Source: Ignavibacteriota bacterium
GTDB lineage: Bacteria; Bacteroidota; Ignavibacteria; UBA10030
DNA: 38,228 bases
Reading direction: 5' to 3'
Assembly: GCA_003162695.1 (NCBI GenBank)
Contig: PMML01000083.1
Location: forward strand, 5,742-43,969
Positions 24,861 through 33,088 of the stretch are shown in pieces (the first letter of the stretch is position 1; each line of letters begins with the position of its first letter). The notes below the pieces were generated by a model. It made no database searches. It saw only the letters and a program-made list of their open reading frames with translations, and was not told where the DNA came from. The position numbers and the translations under genes were made by a program.

Positions 24861-24960
24861 ATGGCCGGAGGCCTGCCCGCATTGCGGCGACACCGACTGC
24901 TGACGCAGTCACGCAGGCAGGCCTGAAAATCTTATCACGCATGAGCGTGATACAAATCGG
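24861..24960. repeat. Modular hairpin repeat, copy D
   Basis: Starts ATGGCCGGAG. Module 1 is a perfect 8-bp stem GGCCTGCC (24870-24877)/GGCAGGCC (24916-24923) enclosing smaller hairpins, among them ACTGC-TGAC-GCAGT. Module 2 is CCTGAAAATCTT, the stem ATCACGC/GCGTGAT around ATGA (24934-24951), then CAAATCGG. Module 2 matches copy C (11996-12033) with paired stem substitutions. It is flanked on both sides by heptamer repeats. Confidence 0.68.
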
Positions 24961-24973
24961 ACAATGGCTCTCT

Positions 24974-25003
24974 TAACTAAGAACCAGGAACTACGAACTA
25001 CTT
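24974..25003. repeat. Degenerate heptamer repeat tract 3
   Basis: About four 7-bp units of the AACTAAG / AACCAGG / AACTACG type directly follow element D. This makes the 24964 ATG an unlikely gene start, since its first codons would be repeat. Confidence 0.6.
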
Positions 25004-25035
25004 GCACCTTATCCCTGTCCGCAGTACCTTACAGC

Positions 25036-25512
25036 ATGTATAAAAACAATCTTGAACGGATGATTCAGCTTGCGGGTGATTTCTTTCAAGCTCACGACGA
25101 TCCCGATCAGATCTCGGTCGATGAGAATATTATACAGCGTTTAAGGGAATTACATCCTGCGACCATCACGCAGGAAGAGGATGAAGACGGACCAATCGCT
25201 TGGATTTTACTTATACCGACAACCGAATATGTAATGAATAAATTTATTACCGGAGCCATTAATGAAAACGATCTTCTGAACCTGACGCCAAAAGACACGA
25301 TCTGCACCGCGCTGTATCTCTGCTCCGCTCTCGTCTTGCCGGAATATCGGGGAAAAGGAATAGCCCGCCGCCTGACCGTTGAAGCCGTCAAATCCATGCA
25401 GCAACAGCTTCCTCTCAAATCTCTTTTCTATTGGTCTTTCAGCCTGGAAGGAGAAGGTCTTGCCTTGTCTATTTCAAAGGAAACCGGACTGCCTTTATTT
25501 AAGCGGGAATGA
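25036..25512 (+). CDS. GNAT-family N-acetyltransferase
   Basis: 158 residues from the ATG at 25036, chosen because the upstream in-frame extension to 24964 is translated repeat sequence; no good Shine-Dalgarno sequence supports either start. The acetyl-CoA-binding motif A is visible as CSALVLPEYRGKGIARRLTVEAV, with the Arg-x-x-Gly-x-Gly pyrophosphate loop. The N-terminal half is acidic, with QEEDEDGPIAWILLIPTTEYV likely forming the first strands. Substrate unknown. It is convergent with the superoxide dismutase gene and shares a bidirectional terminator with it. Confidence 0.75.
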   Translation: MYKNNLERMIQLAGDFFQAHDDPDQISVDENIIQRLRELHPATITQEEDEDGPIAWILLIPTTEYVMNKFITGAINENDLLNLTPKDTICTALYLCSALVLPEYRGKGIARRLTVEAVKSMQQQLPLKSLFYWSFSLEGEGLALSISKETGLPLFKRE

Positions 25513-25620
25513 ATGGAACATCGCTGTTTTCAATCCACAGAGCGTTCTCCGGGCGAGTCCCCTTGATCTTCATCGGCTGCATTCGGGAACACTGATGCCT
25601 GTCCTTTGATATAAACATAA

Positions 25621-25656
25621 AAGCCCGGTCTCGCTTGAGCAAAACCGGGCTTCGTT
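25621..25656. terminator. Bidirectional terminator between GNAT gene and SOD gene
   Basis: AAGCCCGGT (25621-25629) pairs with ACCGGGCTT (25644-25652), enclosing a small CTC-GCTT-GAG hairpin. Plus-strand exit is CGTTTT, minus-strand exit is TTATGTTTAT. Its position between convergent genes fits termination in both directions. Confidence 0.8.
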
Positions 25657-25665
25657 TTAACAGTT

Positions 25666-25702
25666 CAGTCTATACAATTTTCTGTTTACAGTTTACTGTT
25701 CA
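25666..25702 (-). repeat. Degenerate heptamer repeat tract 4
   Basis: On the minus strand, units AGTGAAC, AGTAAAC and TGTAAAC follow each other, then degrade. The first unit contains the SOD stop codon TGA (25702-25700), mirroring the pcm stop codon in tract 1. Confidence 0.7.
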
Positions 25703-26332
25703 CTTCCCAAGCACATATTTTTTATACCGTTCGTTGATTCTTCCCCAGTGCAGGTTTGCAATCACGTTGTCTATGTACTTTGCACGCGCCGGGCCGTCCT
25801 TATGATAATATGCATGTTCGAAAACATCGAGAGCGATCAACGGAACTCCGCCCCAGATGGCTCCGTATTGATGTTCGTCCACCAGTACATTGAGCAGCCG
25901 CTCCGAATAAAGCCGGTCGAACACAAGCAATCCCCATCCGCTGAGCTTCGCCGAGAGCGCTGAAGCTTTGAAGTCCGCTTTCCATGCATCGAACGATCCG
26001 AATTCTTTTTCAATCGCCGCTTTTATTTCCGGTCCCTTTGAAGAATCTCCGTCGCCGCCAAGGACTTCCCAGTACAGGTCGTGAAGCAGCGTTCCGGAGT
26101 GATTCCATGTAAACCGGCGTTTGAGCTCGCCGATCTGACTGTAGTTTCCGTTCGCTACCGAACGATCCGCCGTCTCCAGTCCTTTTTCGATGTTATTCAG
26201 GGCTGTGACATACCCTTTATGGTGCGTGTTGTAATGCCAATCAGTCGTTTCCGAACTGACGACATTCGCCAGCAGTTTCTTTGCATCTTCATCCGTATAC
26301 GGACGCGGTCTGAATTTCCATTCGTATGCCAT
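25700..26332 (-). CDS. Superoxide dismutase, Fe/Mn family
   Basis: 210 residues. It converts superoxide to oxygen and peroxide. The four metal ligands can be placed: His in DWHYNTHHKGYVTALN, His in SGTLLHDLYWEVLGG, and Asp and His in LDVFEHAYYHKDG. The KLSGWGLLVFD segment and the GAIWGGVPLIALD strand are family features. The second-ligand region has a few more residues than E. coli SodA/SodB, as in several environmental SODs. Metal preference (Fe or Mn) cannot be assigned with confidence. It is monocistronic, between the suf operon and a bidirectional terminator. No signal peptide, so cytoplasmic. Confidence 0.95.
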   Translation of the reverse strand: MAYEWKFRPRPYTDEDAKKLLANVVSSETTDWHYNTHHKGYVTALNNIEKGLETADRSVANGNYSQIGELKRRFTWNHSGTLLHDLYWEVLGGDGDSSKGPEIKAAIEKEFGSFDAWKADFKASALSAKLSGWGLLVFDRLYSERLLNVLVDEHQYGAIWGGVPLIALDVFEHAYYHKDGPARAKYIDNVIANLHWGRINERYKKYVLGK

Positions 26333-26431
26333 ATCATTTCCTCTCTTGATAATGTGTAAGCGGCTTCTTTCAATTCAAAATATATAACAGCATATCCCTG
26401 CAGGAAGTTCCTGGCAGCGCCTTTTTAAAAA

Positions 26432-26824
26432 TTACGACATATTCAAAATCAATTTTGCCGCTTCGGTCATCATTCCCGGATTCCATGTCGGCTCGAAAAC
26501 CAGCTCGACCATGACATTACGCACGCCCGGAATTTGTTCCGCCCGCCTCTTGACATCCGCAGCGATCATAGGACCCATCCCGCATCCGGGGGCCGTTAAT
26601 GTCATCACAATAAATATATTCGCCTCGCCTGGAATTTCCTCTTCGACTTTTATGTCATAGACGAGTCCAAGGTCGACGATATTCACCGGAATTTCCGGAT
26701 CGTAACAATCCCGAAGCGCATCCCACACGCGGCTTTCTATTATCGGACCGTTGAGATCGAGAGAGGGAATTTCTTTCGGTTCATCAGCAGCCGGCCGTTC
26801 TTGTTTTTGTTCCTGGGCAGCCAT
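26432..26824 (-). CDS. sufT: SufT-like DUF59 (MIP18/PaaD) Fe-S assembly factor
   Basis: 130 residues from the ATG at 26824, two bases past the A-type carrier stop. After a charged 25-residue leader comes the DUF59 core: VWDALRDCYDPEIPVNIVDLGLVYDI (residues about 35-60), then VMTLTAPGCGMGPMIAADV with the conserved Cys, and VELVFEPTWNPGMMTEAA. Such proteins assist Fe-S cluster maturation and are commonly the last gene of suf operons. The distal position and co-transcription support that role; the gene name follows the functional analogue and is less certain than the family. Confidence 0.88.
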   Translation of the reverse strand: MAAQEQKQERPAADEPKEIPSLDLNGPIIESRVWDALRDCYDPEIPVNIVDLGLVYDIKVEEEIPGEANIFIVMTLTAPGCGMGPMIAADVKRRAEQIPGVRNVMVELVFEPTWNPGMMTEAAKLILNMS

Positions 26825-26826
26825 AA

Positions 26827-27195
26827 TCAATTACCGCAGTCACAACCGCCGCCGCAGCCGCATTTTTCCTCGCCCGGATTATCGAAATAAAATCCGCGTC
26901 CTTCCGGGCCCTCGGCAAAGGCCAGCTTCGATCCTGAAAGACGCAAAAGGCTTTGAAGATCGACAAAGACCGTCAATCCTTCGCTTTGAAATACGCGATC
27001 CGTTTCGCTCGCCTTGTCGTCGAATCCGATGAGATAAGAAACCCCGCAGCATCCGCTGCCGTCCTTAACACCTAGACGCAGCGATAACGATTCCGGAATA
27101 TTGTTTTCCGTTCGAACACGCCGAATTTCCGCCGCTGCTTCCGGTGTGATCGTAATCTCTGCTGCCGTCATGTTTTCCGTCATGTTTTCCGTCAT
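26827..27195 (-). CDS. A-type Fe-S carrier (IscA/SufA/HesB family)
   Basis: 122 residues. The fold is recognisable from ITITPEAAAEIRRV, the first conserved Cys in KDGSGCCGVSYLIGFDD, FVDLQSLLRLSGSKLAF, and FYFDNPGEEKCGCGGGCDCG with the Cys-Gly-Cys pair. The tail carries more Cys than needed. It transfers 2Fe-2S or 4Fe-4S clusters from SufBCD to targets. The start region is a triplicated 12-bp unit giving MTEN-MTEN-MTAAE; the first ATG (27195) has GGAG five bases upstream and is preferred, but 27183 and 27171 are possible. Confidence 0.93.
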   Translation of the reverse strand: MTENMTENMTAAEITITPEAAAEIRRVRTENNIPESLSLRLGVKDGSGCCGVSYLIGFDDKASETDRVFQSEGLTVFVDLQSLLRLSGSKLAFAEGPEGRGFYFDNPGEEKCGCGGGCDCGN

Positions 27196-27241
27196 GTTTT
27201 CTCCGTTTATTATTGAACATCAACTTTATTATGAAAATTCC

Positions 27242-27688
27242 CTATTCCGTAGAAACGGATTCAGCTTTGTCTTCTAGAACATTCTTCATCGTATGCCAGG
27301 CGAGGATCGCGCATTTGACCCGAGCCGGAAATTCGCTGACACCCGAGAATGCCGCCAGCTTGCCCAGCTCTTCCGCATCCGCTTTCGATTCTCCTCGCAC
27401 CAGACGATGAAACTGATCGAATATTACTTCCGCTTCAGCTCGCGTCTTTCCCTTGAGCAAGCTTCCCATGACCGACGCGGACGCTTTGGAAATAGCACAG
27501 CCCGATCCTTGAAAGGAAATATCTTCGATGACCTCGCCTTTCATTTTTATATAGACTGTATAGCGGTCCCCGCAGAGCGGATTATACCCTTCCAGAAAAC
27601 GATCCGGGTTTTCCATTTTCCTGTAATTCCGCGGGTTGCGATTATGATCGAGTATCACTTCCTGATACAGCGCTTTGAGATCAGACAT
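27242..27688 (-). CDS. sufU: SufU-type sulfur-transfer protein
   Basis: 148 residues. Resembles IscU but has the SufU-specific insertion between the second and third Cys. Motifs: LYQEVILDHNRNPRNYRKM, the first ligand in NPLCGDRYTVYI, FQGSGCAISKASASVMG, and the last in ARVKCAILAWHTMKNVLE. SufU takes persulfide from SufS through a zinc-dependent ligand swap. The start overlaps the end of sufS by eight bases. The linkage sufS-sufU is the Gram-positive-type arrangement that is also common in this bacterial group. Confidence 0.95.
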   Translation of the reverse strand: MSDLKALYQEVILDHNRNPRNYRKMENPDRFLEGYNPLCGDRYTVYIKMKGEVIEDISFQGSGCAISKASASVMGSLLKGKTRAEAEVIFDQFHRLVRGESKADAEELGKLAAFSGVSEFPARVKCAILAWHTMKNVLEDKAESVSTE

Positions 27689-28946
27689 AGCCGAAAACCT
27701 TTTTCACTTTTTGAATGCCCTGAACGAGCACATCGACTTCATCGACGGTATTGTAGAATGCAAATGAAGCGCGTGCTGTTGCAGGAATTCCGAACCGGTC
27801 CATCACCGGCTGCGCACAATGATGTCCCGTCCGTATAGCAATCCCCTCCTGATCGAGTATGGTTCCGATATCATGCGGGTGAATGCCGTCTATAACGAAC
27901 GAAACGACACCGGCTTTTTCTTTTGCCGTGCCGATTATTCGCACGCCTTCAATCTCCGAAAGCCGATCCGCTGCAGATCGAATCAATGCATGTTCATGAC
28001 GGACAACTGCTTCCCAATCGAACGTATGGAGATATTCCAGTGCCGTACCGAGACCGATTGCTCCTTCGATATGCGGTGTGCCTGCTTCAAATTTATAGGG
28101 CAGGTCGTTGAAAATAGTTTTTTCAAACGTCACGGAACGAATCATATCTCCGCCGCCCTGATATGGAGGCAAAGCATCCAGAAGTCGTTCCTTTCCGTAC
28201 AGCACTCCGAGTCCTGTCGGTCCGAAAATCTTATGCGAAGAAAATGCATAAAAATCCGCATCCAGAGCGAGCACATCCACGTTCAAATGCGGCACACCCT
28301 GTGCACCGTCGATCAGAACGGGAATACCGAAACGGTGAGCCGCCTCGATCATCCGGCGTATAGGGTTGACCGTTCCCAGCGCGTTCGAAATATGACTGAT
28401 TGCCGCAATTTTTACTTTTTCCGAGAGGAGCTCTTCAAACTCAGCCAATTCAACTTCGCCGCTGCTATTGATCGGCGCGACACGAAGTTTCGCCTGTTTC
28501 TCTTCGCAGATGAGCTGCCAGGGAACGATATTGGAATGATGCTCGAGCCCGGTGATAACGACCTCGTCCCCCGGTTTCAGATATTTCCTGCCGAAGGTCG
28601 CAGCGACAAGATTAATGCTGTCCGTAGCTCCGCGTGTAAAAATAATTTCTTTTGAAGAAGCGGCGTTGATAAACGCCCTGACGGTTTCACGAGAATCCTC
28701 ATACTTCTTCGTGGCAAGTTCGCTTAACGCATGCACACCGCGGTGCACATTGGCATTTTCTTCCCGGTAATAACGGTCTATTGCATCGAGAACCGCAAGC
28801 GGCTTCTGTGTGGTCGCGGCATTATCCAGATACACGAGCGGCTTTCCGTGAACCCGAATCGAGAGAATTGGAAAATCCCGGCGAATCCCTTCGACATCGA
28901 ATGCGGCAGACGATTTCGTCTTCCGTGTTTTTTCTGCAGTCATCAT
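27681..28946 (-). CDS. sufS: Cysteine desulfurase SufS
   Basis: 421 residues, PLP-dependent class V fold. It releases sulfur from L-cysteine as a persulfide. Motifs: PLVYLDNAATTQKPLAVLDAI, NVHRGVHALSE, FTRGATDSINLVA, LEHHSNIVPWQ, DGAQGVPHLNVDV, the PLP Lys in AFSSHKIFGPTGLGVLYG, and the catalytic Cys in AIRTGHHCAQPVMDRFGIP on the short group II loop. A 20-residue charged leader precedes the conserved start. The ATG overlaps the sufD stop as ATGA. Confidence 0.97.
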   Translation of the reverse strand: MMTAEKTRKTKSSAAFDVEGIRRDFPILSIRVHGKPLVYLDNAATTQKPLAVLDAIDRYYREENANVHRGVHALSELATKKYEDSRETVRAFINAASSKEIIFTRGATDSINLVAATFGRKYLKPGDEVVITGLEHHSNIVPWQLICEEKQAKLRVAPINSSGEVELAEFEELLSEKVKIAAISHISNALGTVNPIRRMIEAAHRFGIPVLIDGAQGVPHLNVDVLALDADFYAFSSHKIFGPTGLGVLYGKERLLDALPPYQGGGDMIRSVTFEKTIFNDLPYKFEAGTPHIEGAIGLGTALEYLHTFDWEAVVRHEHALIRSAADRLSEIEGVRIIGTAKEKAGVVSFVIDGIHPHDIGTILDQEGIAIRTGHHCAQPVMDRFGIPATARASFAFYNTVDEVDVLVQGIQKVKKVFGYV

Positions 28947-30280
28947 ACAGCACCCTTTCGTCCGCGGTCAAGCCGGGAATGAATCTGCAAATCTATCTGT
29001 TCGCGAAGCTCCGGAATGCCGATACTCCCGACTACCTCGCCGGCAAAAGCATAGGTCAGCATATCCCGCGCTTCCGATTCATCGAGACCGCGCGCACGAA
29101 GATAAAATATATGTTCCGCATCGAGCTGTCCCACCGTAGCTCCGTGCGTGCATTTGACGTCGTCCGCAAATATTTCAAGCTGCGGCTTTGTATCGATCAC
29201 GGCATCATCCGACAGCAGGAGCGTTTTATTCGTTTGTTTTGCATCCGTCTTTTGCGCGTCTTTATGCACCATAATTTTTCCGTTAAATACGCCTCGGGCT
29301 TTTCCGTCCAGAATAGCTTTGTAGACTTGATGACTGCTGCAGTTCGGTTTTATATGATCCAGCAGCGTGTGGTTGTCGATAAGCTGATTTCCATGCGCAA
29401 TCGAGAGACCGTTGAGACGACATTCTATTCCCTCCGCATCGAGCCTGGCAGCGAGCGTATTCCGGACCAGAAGACCGCCGAGCGTTATGCAATTCGAACG
29501 ATACGCACTTCCGGCCTGCTGGTACACGGAAGAAGTATTGACGTGAAATGCATTTTCGCCTTCAAGCTGAATGCGGTCATGTTCAACGACTGCGTGAGTT
29601 CCAAGAACCACTTCTGATACGGCATTTGTCAAATATGCCTGACCGCCAGGACCGAAATACGTCTCGACAATTTTCACCTGAGCCGCATCGCCGGCAATAA
29701 AAAGACTTCTCGGATATGCAACGAACGGGTCATTTCGCTTTGTTGCCGAATAAATGACCTGAATCGGTTTCTCGACAATCGTATGACCGGGGACGAAAAG
29801 AAAAACACCATCCAGTGAAAAAGCGGCATGAAGCGCTGTAAATCCATTTTCACTCGAATCGGTATATGCGCCGAGATGAATCAGCGCTTCGGGACGGTTC
29901 TGCTTCAGAGCGGCGGCAAGACTTTCACCAACAACGCCTGCAGGCAGGTCTTTTAAGTCTGAAAGTGCGGAAGAAAAATATCCATCGACAATAACTACAC
30001 GTATAACATCCTTCAGCATAACGGATTCGAGATCCGCTAAAGAAATAGACACGGCCTGATTCGCAGGAACAGGCTGGAAATGTGTTTTGGTAACGGGTTG
30101 TATGTTCGTAAACCGCCATTCTTCATGTCTGGAAGTCGGAAATCCCATTTCCATAAATTTTGAGAATGCCCGGCGGCGCAGAGCATGCCGCGGAGTCGAT
30201 TTTTCACCGTTGAGTCCCTGTTCGAATTTTTCAAAATCCGATTGATACGATAATTGCACTGTTTGATCCGTCGATTGCAT
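28943..30280 (-). CDS. sufD: Fe-S cluster assembly protein SufD
   Basis: 445 residues from the ATG at 30280, which has GGAG six bases upstream and starts 11 nt after sufC; the longer frame to 30325 overlaps sufC and is not used. SufD pairs with SufB on SufC to form the scaffold and is needed for iron acquisition. The N-terminal part has FPTSRHEEWRFTNIQP. The C-terminal beta-helix carries the SufBD core features: HAVVEHDRIQLEGENAFHVN, DHIKPNCSSHQVYKAILDG and RGVFNGKIMVHKDAQKTDA, then EIFADDVKCTHGATVGQLD with a conserved Cys-Thr-His. Confidence 0.95.
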   Translation of the reverse strand: MQSTDQTVQLSYQSDFEKFEQGLNGEKSTPRHALRRRAFSKFMEMGFPTSRHEEWRFTNIQPVTKTHFQPVPANQAVSISLADLESVMLKDVIRVVIVDGYFSSALSDLKDLPAGVVGESLAAALKQNRPEALIHLGAYTDSSENGFTALHAAFSLDGVFLFVPGHTIVEKPIQVIYSATKRNDPFVAYPRSLFIAGDAAQVKIVETYFGPGGQAYLTNAVSEVVLGTHAVVEHDRIQLEGENAFHVNTSSVYQQAGSAYRSNCITLGGLLVRNTLAARLDAEGIECRLNGLSIAHGNQLIDNHTLLDHIKPNCSSHQVYKAILDGKARGVFNGKIMVHKDAQKTDAKQTNKTLLLSDDAVIDTKPQLEIFADDVKCTHGATVGQLDAEHIFYLRARGLDESEARDMLTYAFAGEVVGSIGIPELREQIDLQIHSRLDRGRKGAV

Positions 30281-30291
30281 TCTTCGCTCCG

Positions 30292-31056
30292 TTAGACAGC
30301 CTGTGCCGTTTCTTCTTTTACCCAATCGTAGCCGCGCGATTCGAGTTCGACCGCCAAATCCTTCGTGCCGGATTTTACAATACGGCCGTCGACAAGGACA
30401 TGGACGACATCGGGAATAATATAATTCAGCAGGCGCTGGTAATGCGTCACGATAATCGATGCATTTTCCTTGCTGCGCAGTTTGTTGACGCCGTCTGCGA
30501 CAATCCGGAGCGCGTCGATATCCAGTCCCGAATCCGTTTCGTCGAGGATTGAAAGAACAGGATCAAGCACGGCCATATGAAATATTTCGTTCCGCTTTTT
30601 CTCGCCGCCTGAAAATCCCTCATTGACCGGACGATTGAGAAAACTCTCATCCATTTCGATCAGCTTCAATTTCGATTTAATGAGTTTGAGAAAATCCATA
30701 GCATCCAGTTCCTCCAATCCACGGTACTTCCGGACGGCGTTCAGCGCTGCTTTCAGGAAGTACGAATTATTGACTCCGGGAATTTCGACCGGATATTGAA
30801 AGGCAAGGAACAATCCTTCACGCGCACGTTCCTCAGGATTGAGCGAAAAAAGGTCTTTCCCGCGGTATAGGACATCGCCTTCTGTTACCGTATAAGCATC
30901 GCGCCCGGCAAGAACACCTGCGAGCGTGCTTTTTCCGGAACCATTAGGCCCCATAATCGCATGTATCTCTCCAAGATTCACTGTAAGGTTGATTCCGCGG
31001 AGAATTTCATTTCCATTCACCTCCGCACGCAAATTTTTAATTTCAAGCAAAGACAT
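30292..31056 (-). CDS. sufC: Fe-S assembly ATPase SufC
   Basis: 254 residues, ABC-type ATPase without membrane partner. Walker A is GPNGSGKS (residues 36-43), followed by the Q-loop [13 protein letters not shown], the SufC-specific [20 protein letters not shown] signature, Walker [17 protein letters not shown], and the switch His in [13 protein letters not shown]. It drives conformational change of the SufBD scaffold. GAGG precedes the ATG. It is separated from sufB by 136 nt containing a heptamer repeat tract, the only long gap inside the operon. Confidence 0.97.
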   Translation of the reverse strand: MSLLEIKNLRAEVNGNEILRGINLTVNLGEIHAIMGPNGSGKSTLAGVLAGRDAYTVTEGDVLYRGKDLFSLNPEERAREGLFLAFQYPVEIPGVNNSYFLKAALNAVRKYRGLEELDAMDFLKLIKSKLKLIEMDESFLNRPVNEGFSGGEKKRNEIFHMAVLDPVLSILDETDSGLDIDALRIVADGVNKLRSKENASIIVTHYQRLLNYIIPDVVHVLVDGRIVKSGTKDLAVELESRGYDWVKEETAQAV

Positions 31057-31110
31057 ATATTATCCTCATATCATTCGCAAAGTATATTCTTCGTTCAAAG
31101 TGCCGCCGTT

Positions 31111-31195
31111 CAATGTTTGTAATTCCTGGTTCTTAGTTTCTATTCACTATTGACCGCATTCTTTATTCTTACTTCTGAATTCTTCATTCTTGTTA
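31111..31195 (-). repeat. Degenerate heptamer repeat tract 5, inside the suf operon
   Basis: Starting at the sufB stop codon, the minus strand has units AATGAAG, AATTCAG, AAGTAAG and AATAAAG in exact 7-base phase, then weaker TCAATAG / TGAATAG and AACTAAG / AACCAGG units. It fills most of the sufB-sufC gap, so it is transcribed. Confidence 0.72.
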
Positions 31196-32638
31196 GCCTA
31201 CGCTTCCTTCCAGGCTTACGCCGAGAAGTTTTTGGGCCTCAACGGCAAATTCCATCGGCAATTCGCGAAAAACTTCTTTGCAAAATCCGTTAACGATCAT
31301 ATTCACCGCATCTTCTGCAGAAAGGCCTCGTTGTTTGCAGTAAAAAATCTGATCCTCGCCGATTTTTGAAGTCGACGCTTCATGCTCCACTTTGGATGAT
31401 GTATTTTTTACTTCGATATAGGGGAACGTATGCGCGCCGCATTTATCCCCTAAGAGAAGCGAATCGCATTGCGAGAAATTACGCGCATGCACTGCCCCCT
31501 TTTTGACCTCGACGAGTCCGCGGTATGAATTCTGCCCGCGTCCCGCCGAGATGCCTTTGGAAACGATCGTACTGTGCGTGTTCTTTCCGATATGAATCAT
31601 TTTTGTTCCGGTATCAGCCTGCTGGTAATTATTGACGACTGCAACGGAATAAAACTCGCCGACGGAATTATCTCCGACTAAGAGAACGCTCGGATATTTC
31701 CAGGTGATGGCCGATCCGGTTTCGACCTGCGTCCATGAAATTTTCGAACTGTCGCCGGTGCATTTGCCCCGCTTGGTTACGAAATTAAAAATACCGCCGC
31801 GGCCTTCTTTATCCCCGGGATACCAGTTTTGTACCGTCGAATATTTAACCTGAGCATTTGCATGCGAAACGATCTCCACGACTGCTGCATGCAGCTGGTT
31901 CGTATCCCGCATAGGAGCCGTGCATCCTTCCAGATAACTGACGTATGCCCCTTCCTCCGCAACGATCAATGTGCGCTCGAATTGACCCGTGTCCGCAGCA
32001 TTGATGCGAAAATACGTAGAAAGCTCCATGGGACAATGGACGCCCTTCGGAATAAAACAAAAAGAACCGTCGGTGAACACAGCCGAGTTGAGAGCCGCAA
32101 AAAAGTTGTCGTTTTGCGGAACGACCGATCCGAGATACTGTTTTATCAGATCCGGATGCTCGCGCACCGCCTCTGAAAAGGAACAGAAAATAATTCCGAG
32201 GTCTTTCAACTTTTCTTTAAATGTCGTTGCAACGGAAACGCTGTCGAAAACGGCATCGACCGCAACACCGGCAAGCCACTCCTGCTCCTTGAGCGGAATA
32301 CCCAATTTTTCGTATGTTTTCACAAGTTCCGGATCGACTTCGTTCAAGTTTTTCGGCCTTATTTTTTGTTTCGGAGCCGAATAATATGCAATCGCCTGGT
32401 AATCGATCGGTGCAAATTTCACGTTCGGCCAATGAGGCTCCGTCATGGTTTTCCAATGCCGGTACGCTTTCAGACGCCATTGGAGCAGCCATTCCGGTTC
32501 CTCTTTTTTTAACGAGATCATTCGGATGACCTCTTCGCTGAGGCCCGGTGCGACCGTATCGGACTCTATATCGCTTACAAATCCATACTTATATTCCTGC
32601 GTTGCAAGATTCTCAATTTGATTTTGATCTGCATTCAT
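31193..32638 (-). CDS. sufB: Fe-S cluster assembly protein SufB
   Basis: 481 residues, the standard SufB length. It is the main cluster-building scaffold of SufBCD. Visible family blocks: [127 protein letters not shown], and the beta-helix core to the C-terminal [21 protein letters not shown]. It begins 14 nt after the Rrf2 gene. Confidence 0.97.
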   Translation of the reverse strand: MNADQNQIENLATQEYKYGFVSDIESDTVAPGLSEEVIRMISLKKEEPEWLLQWRLKAYRHWKTMTEPHWPNVKFAPIDYQAIAYYSAPKQKIRPKNLNEVDPELVKTYEKLGIPLKEQEWLAGVAVDAVFDSVSVATTFKEKLKDLGIIFCSFSEAVREHPDLIKQYLGSVVPQNDNFFAALNSAVFTDGSFCFIPKGVHCPMELSTYFRINAADTGQFERTLIVAEEGAYVSYLEGCTAPMRDTNQLHAAVVEIVSHANAQVKYSTVQNWYPGDKEGRGGIFNFVTKRGKCTGDSSKISWTQVETGSAITWKYPSVLLVGDNSVGEFYSVAVVNNYQQADTGTKMIHIGKNTHSTIVSKGISAGRGQNSYRGLVEVKKGAVHARNFSQCDSLLLGDKCGAHTFPYIEVKNTSSKVEHEASTSKIGEDQIFYCKQRGLSAEDAVNMIVNGFCKEVFRELPMEFAVEAQKLLGVSLEGSVG

Positions 32639-32652
32639 ACGTGCTCGCGTTT

Positions 32653-33057
32653 CTATATAATCTGTTCCAATGTTGTATTTTCAAGAAGGACGTTGAGATT
32701 GTGCTGCATTTTTTCGAGCGGGCGGCGGATGGTGCATGAATCGTAAATCGAACAGTTATCCATCCCTTCCGCGTAGCATTCGGTAATTGTAGGCTTCTCT
32801 TCTTCAATAACCTGAATAATTTTCGAGACCTGCAATTCATCCGGCCGGCGTGCAAGCGAATATCCGCCGCGCATTCCCTGAATCGATATGAGGAGTCCCG
32901 CTTTCGACAATTTCTGCAGTACTTTCGCCAGCAGCTCGTATGGAACATCGCAGCGCACGGCAATTTCTTTGGCTGTAAAGAATTGACCGGATGGATTCAT
33001 TGCCATGTGCCTGAGCGCCATCAGACCGTACTCGACTTTTTTCGAGAGCTGCAGCAT
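32653..33057 (-). CDS. Rrf2-family regulator of the suf operon (IscR/SufR-like)
   Basis: 134 residues. The winged helix lies at residues about 1-75: [39 protein letters not shown] (recognition helix) and the wing [10 protein letters not shown]. Three cysteines, C94, C102 and C108, in [16 protein letters not shown] match the position of the Fe-S ligands of IscR, although the first spacing is seven rather than five residues. It probably senses cluster supply and autoregulates rrf2-sufBCDSU. Dyads at 33129-33187 are candidate operators. Confidence 0.93.
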   Translation of the reverse strand: MLQLSKKVEYGLMALRHMAMNPSGQFFTAKEIAVRCDVPYELLAKVLQKLSKAGLLISIQGMRGGYSLARRPDELQVSKIIQVIEEEKPTITECYAEGMDNCSIYDSCTIRRPLEKMQHNLNVLLENTTLEQII

Positions 33058-33088
33058 AACTACGACTTAATCAGTCCTATATTGTTTC

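Noticed and set aside
24964-25035. 24-codon N-terminal extension of the GNAT protein
   Set aside because: Its first codons are heptamer repeat sequence and it has no Shine-Dalgarno sequence; the ATG at 25036 is more plausible.
26398-26432. Hairpin-plus-T-run on the plus strand between the SOD and sufT genes
   Set aside because: It points in the direction opposite to both neighbouring genes and no plus-strand transcript is expected there; the dyad is imperfect.
27819-29617. Long plus-strand ORFs opposite sufS and sufD (27819-28655 and 28781-29617)
   Set aside because: They lie fully antisense to clearly conserved genes, show no recognisable motifs and have Cys/Arg/His-rich compositions typical of shadow frames.
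20892-31195. Heptamer tracts considered as CRISPR-like arrays
   Set aside because: Units are 7 bp, directly adjacent and have no spacers; there are no cas genes.
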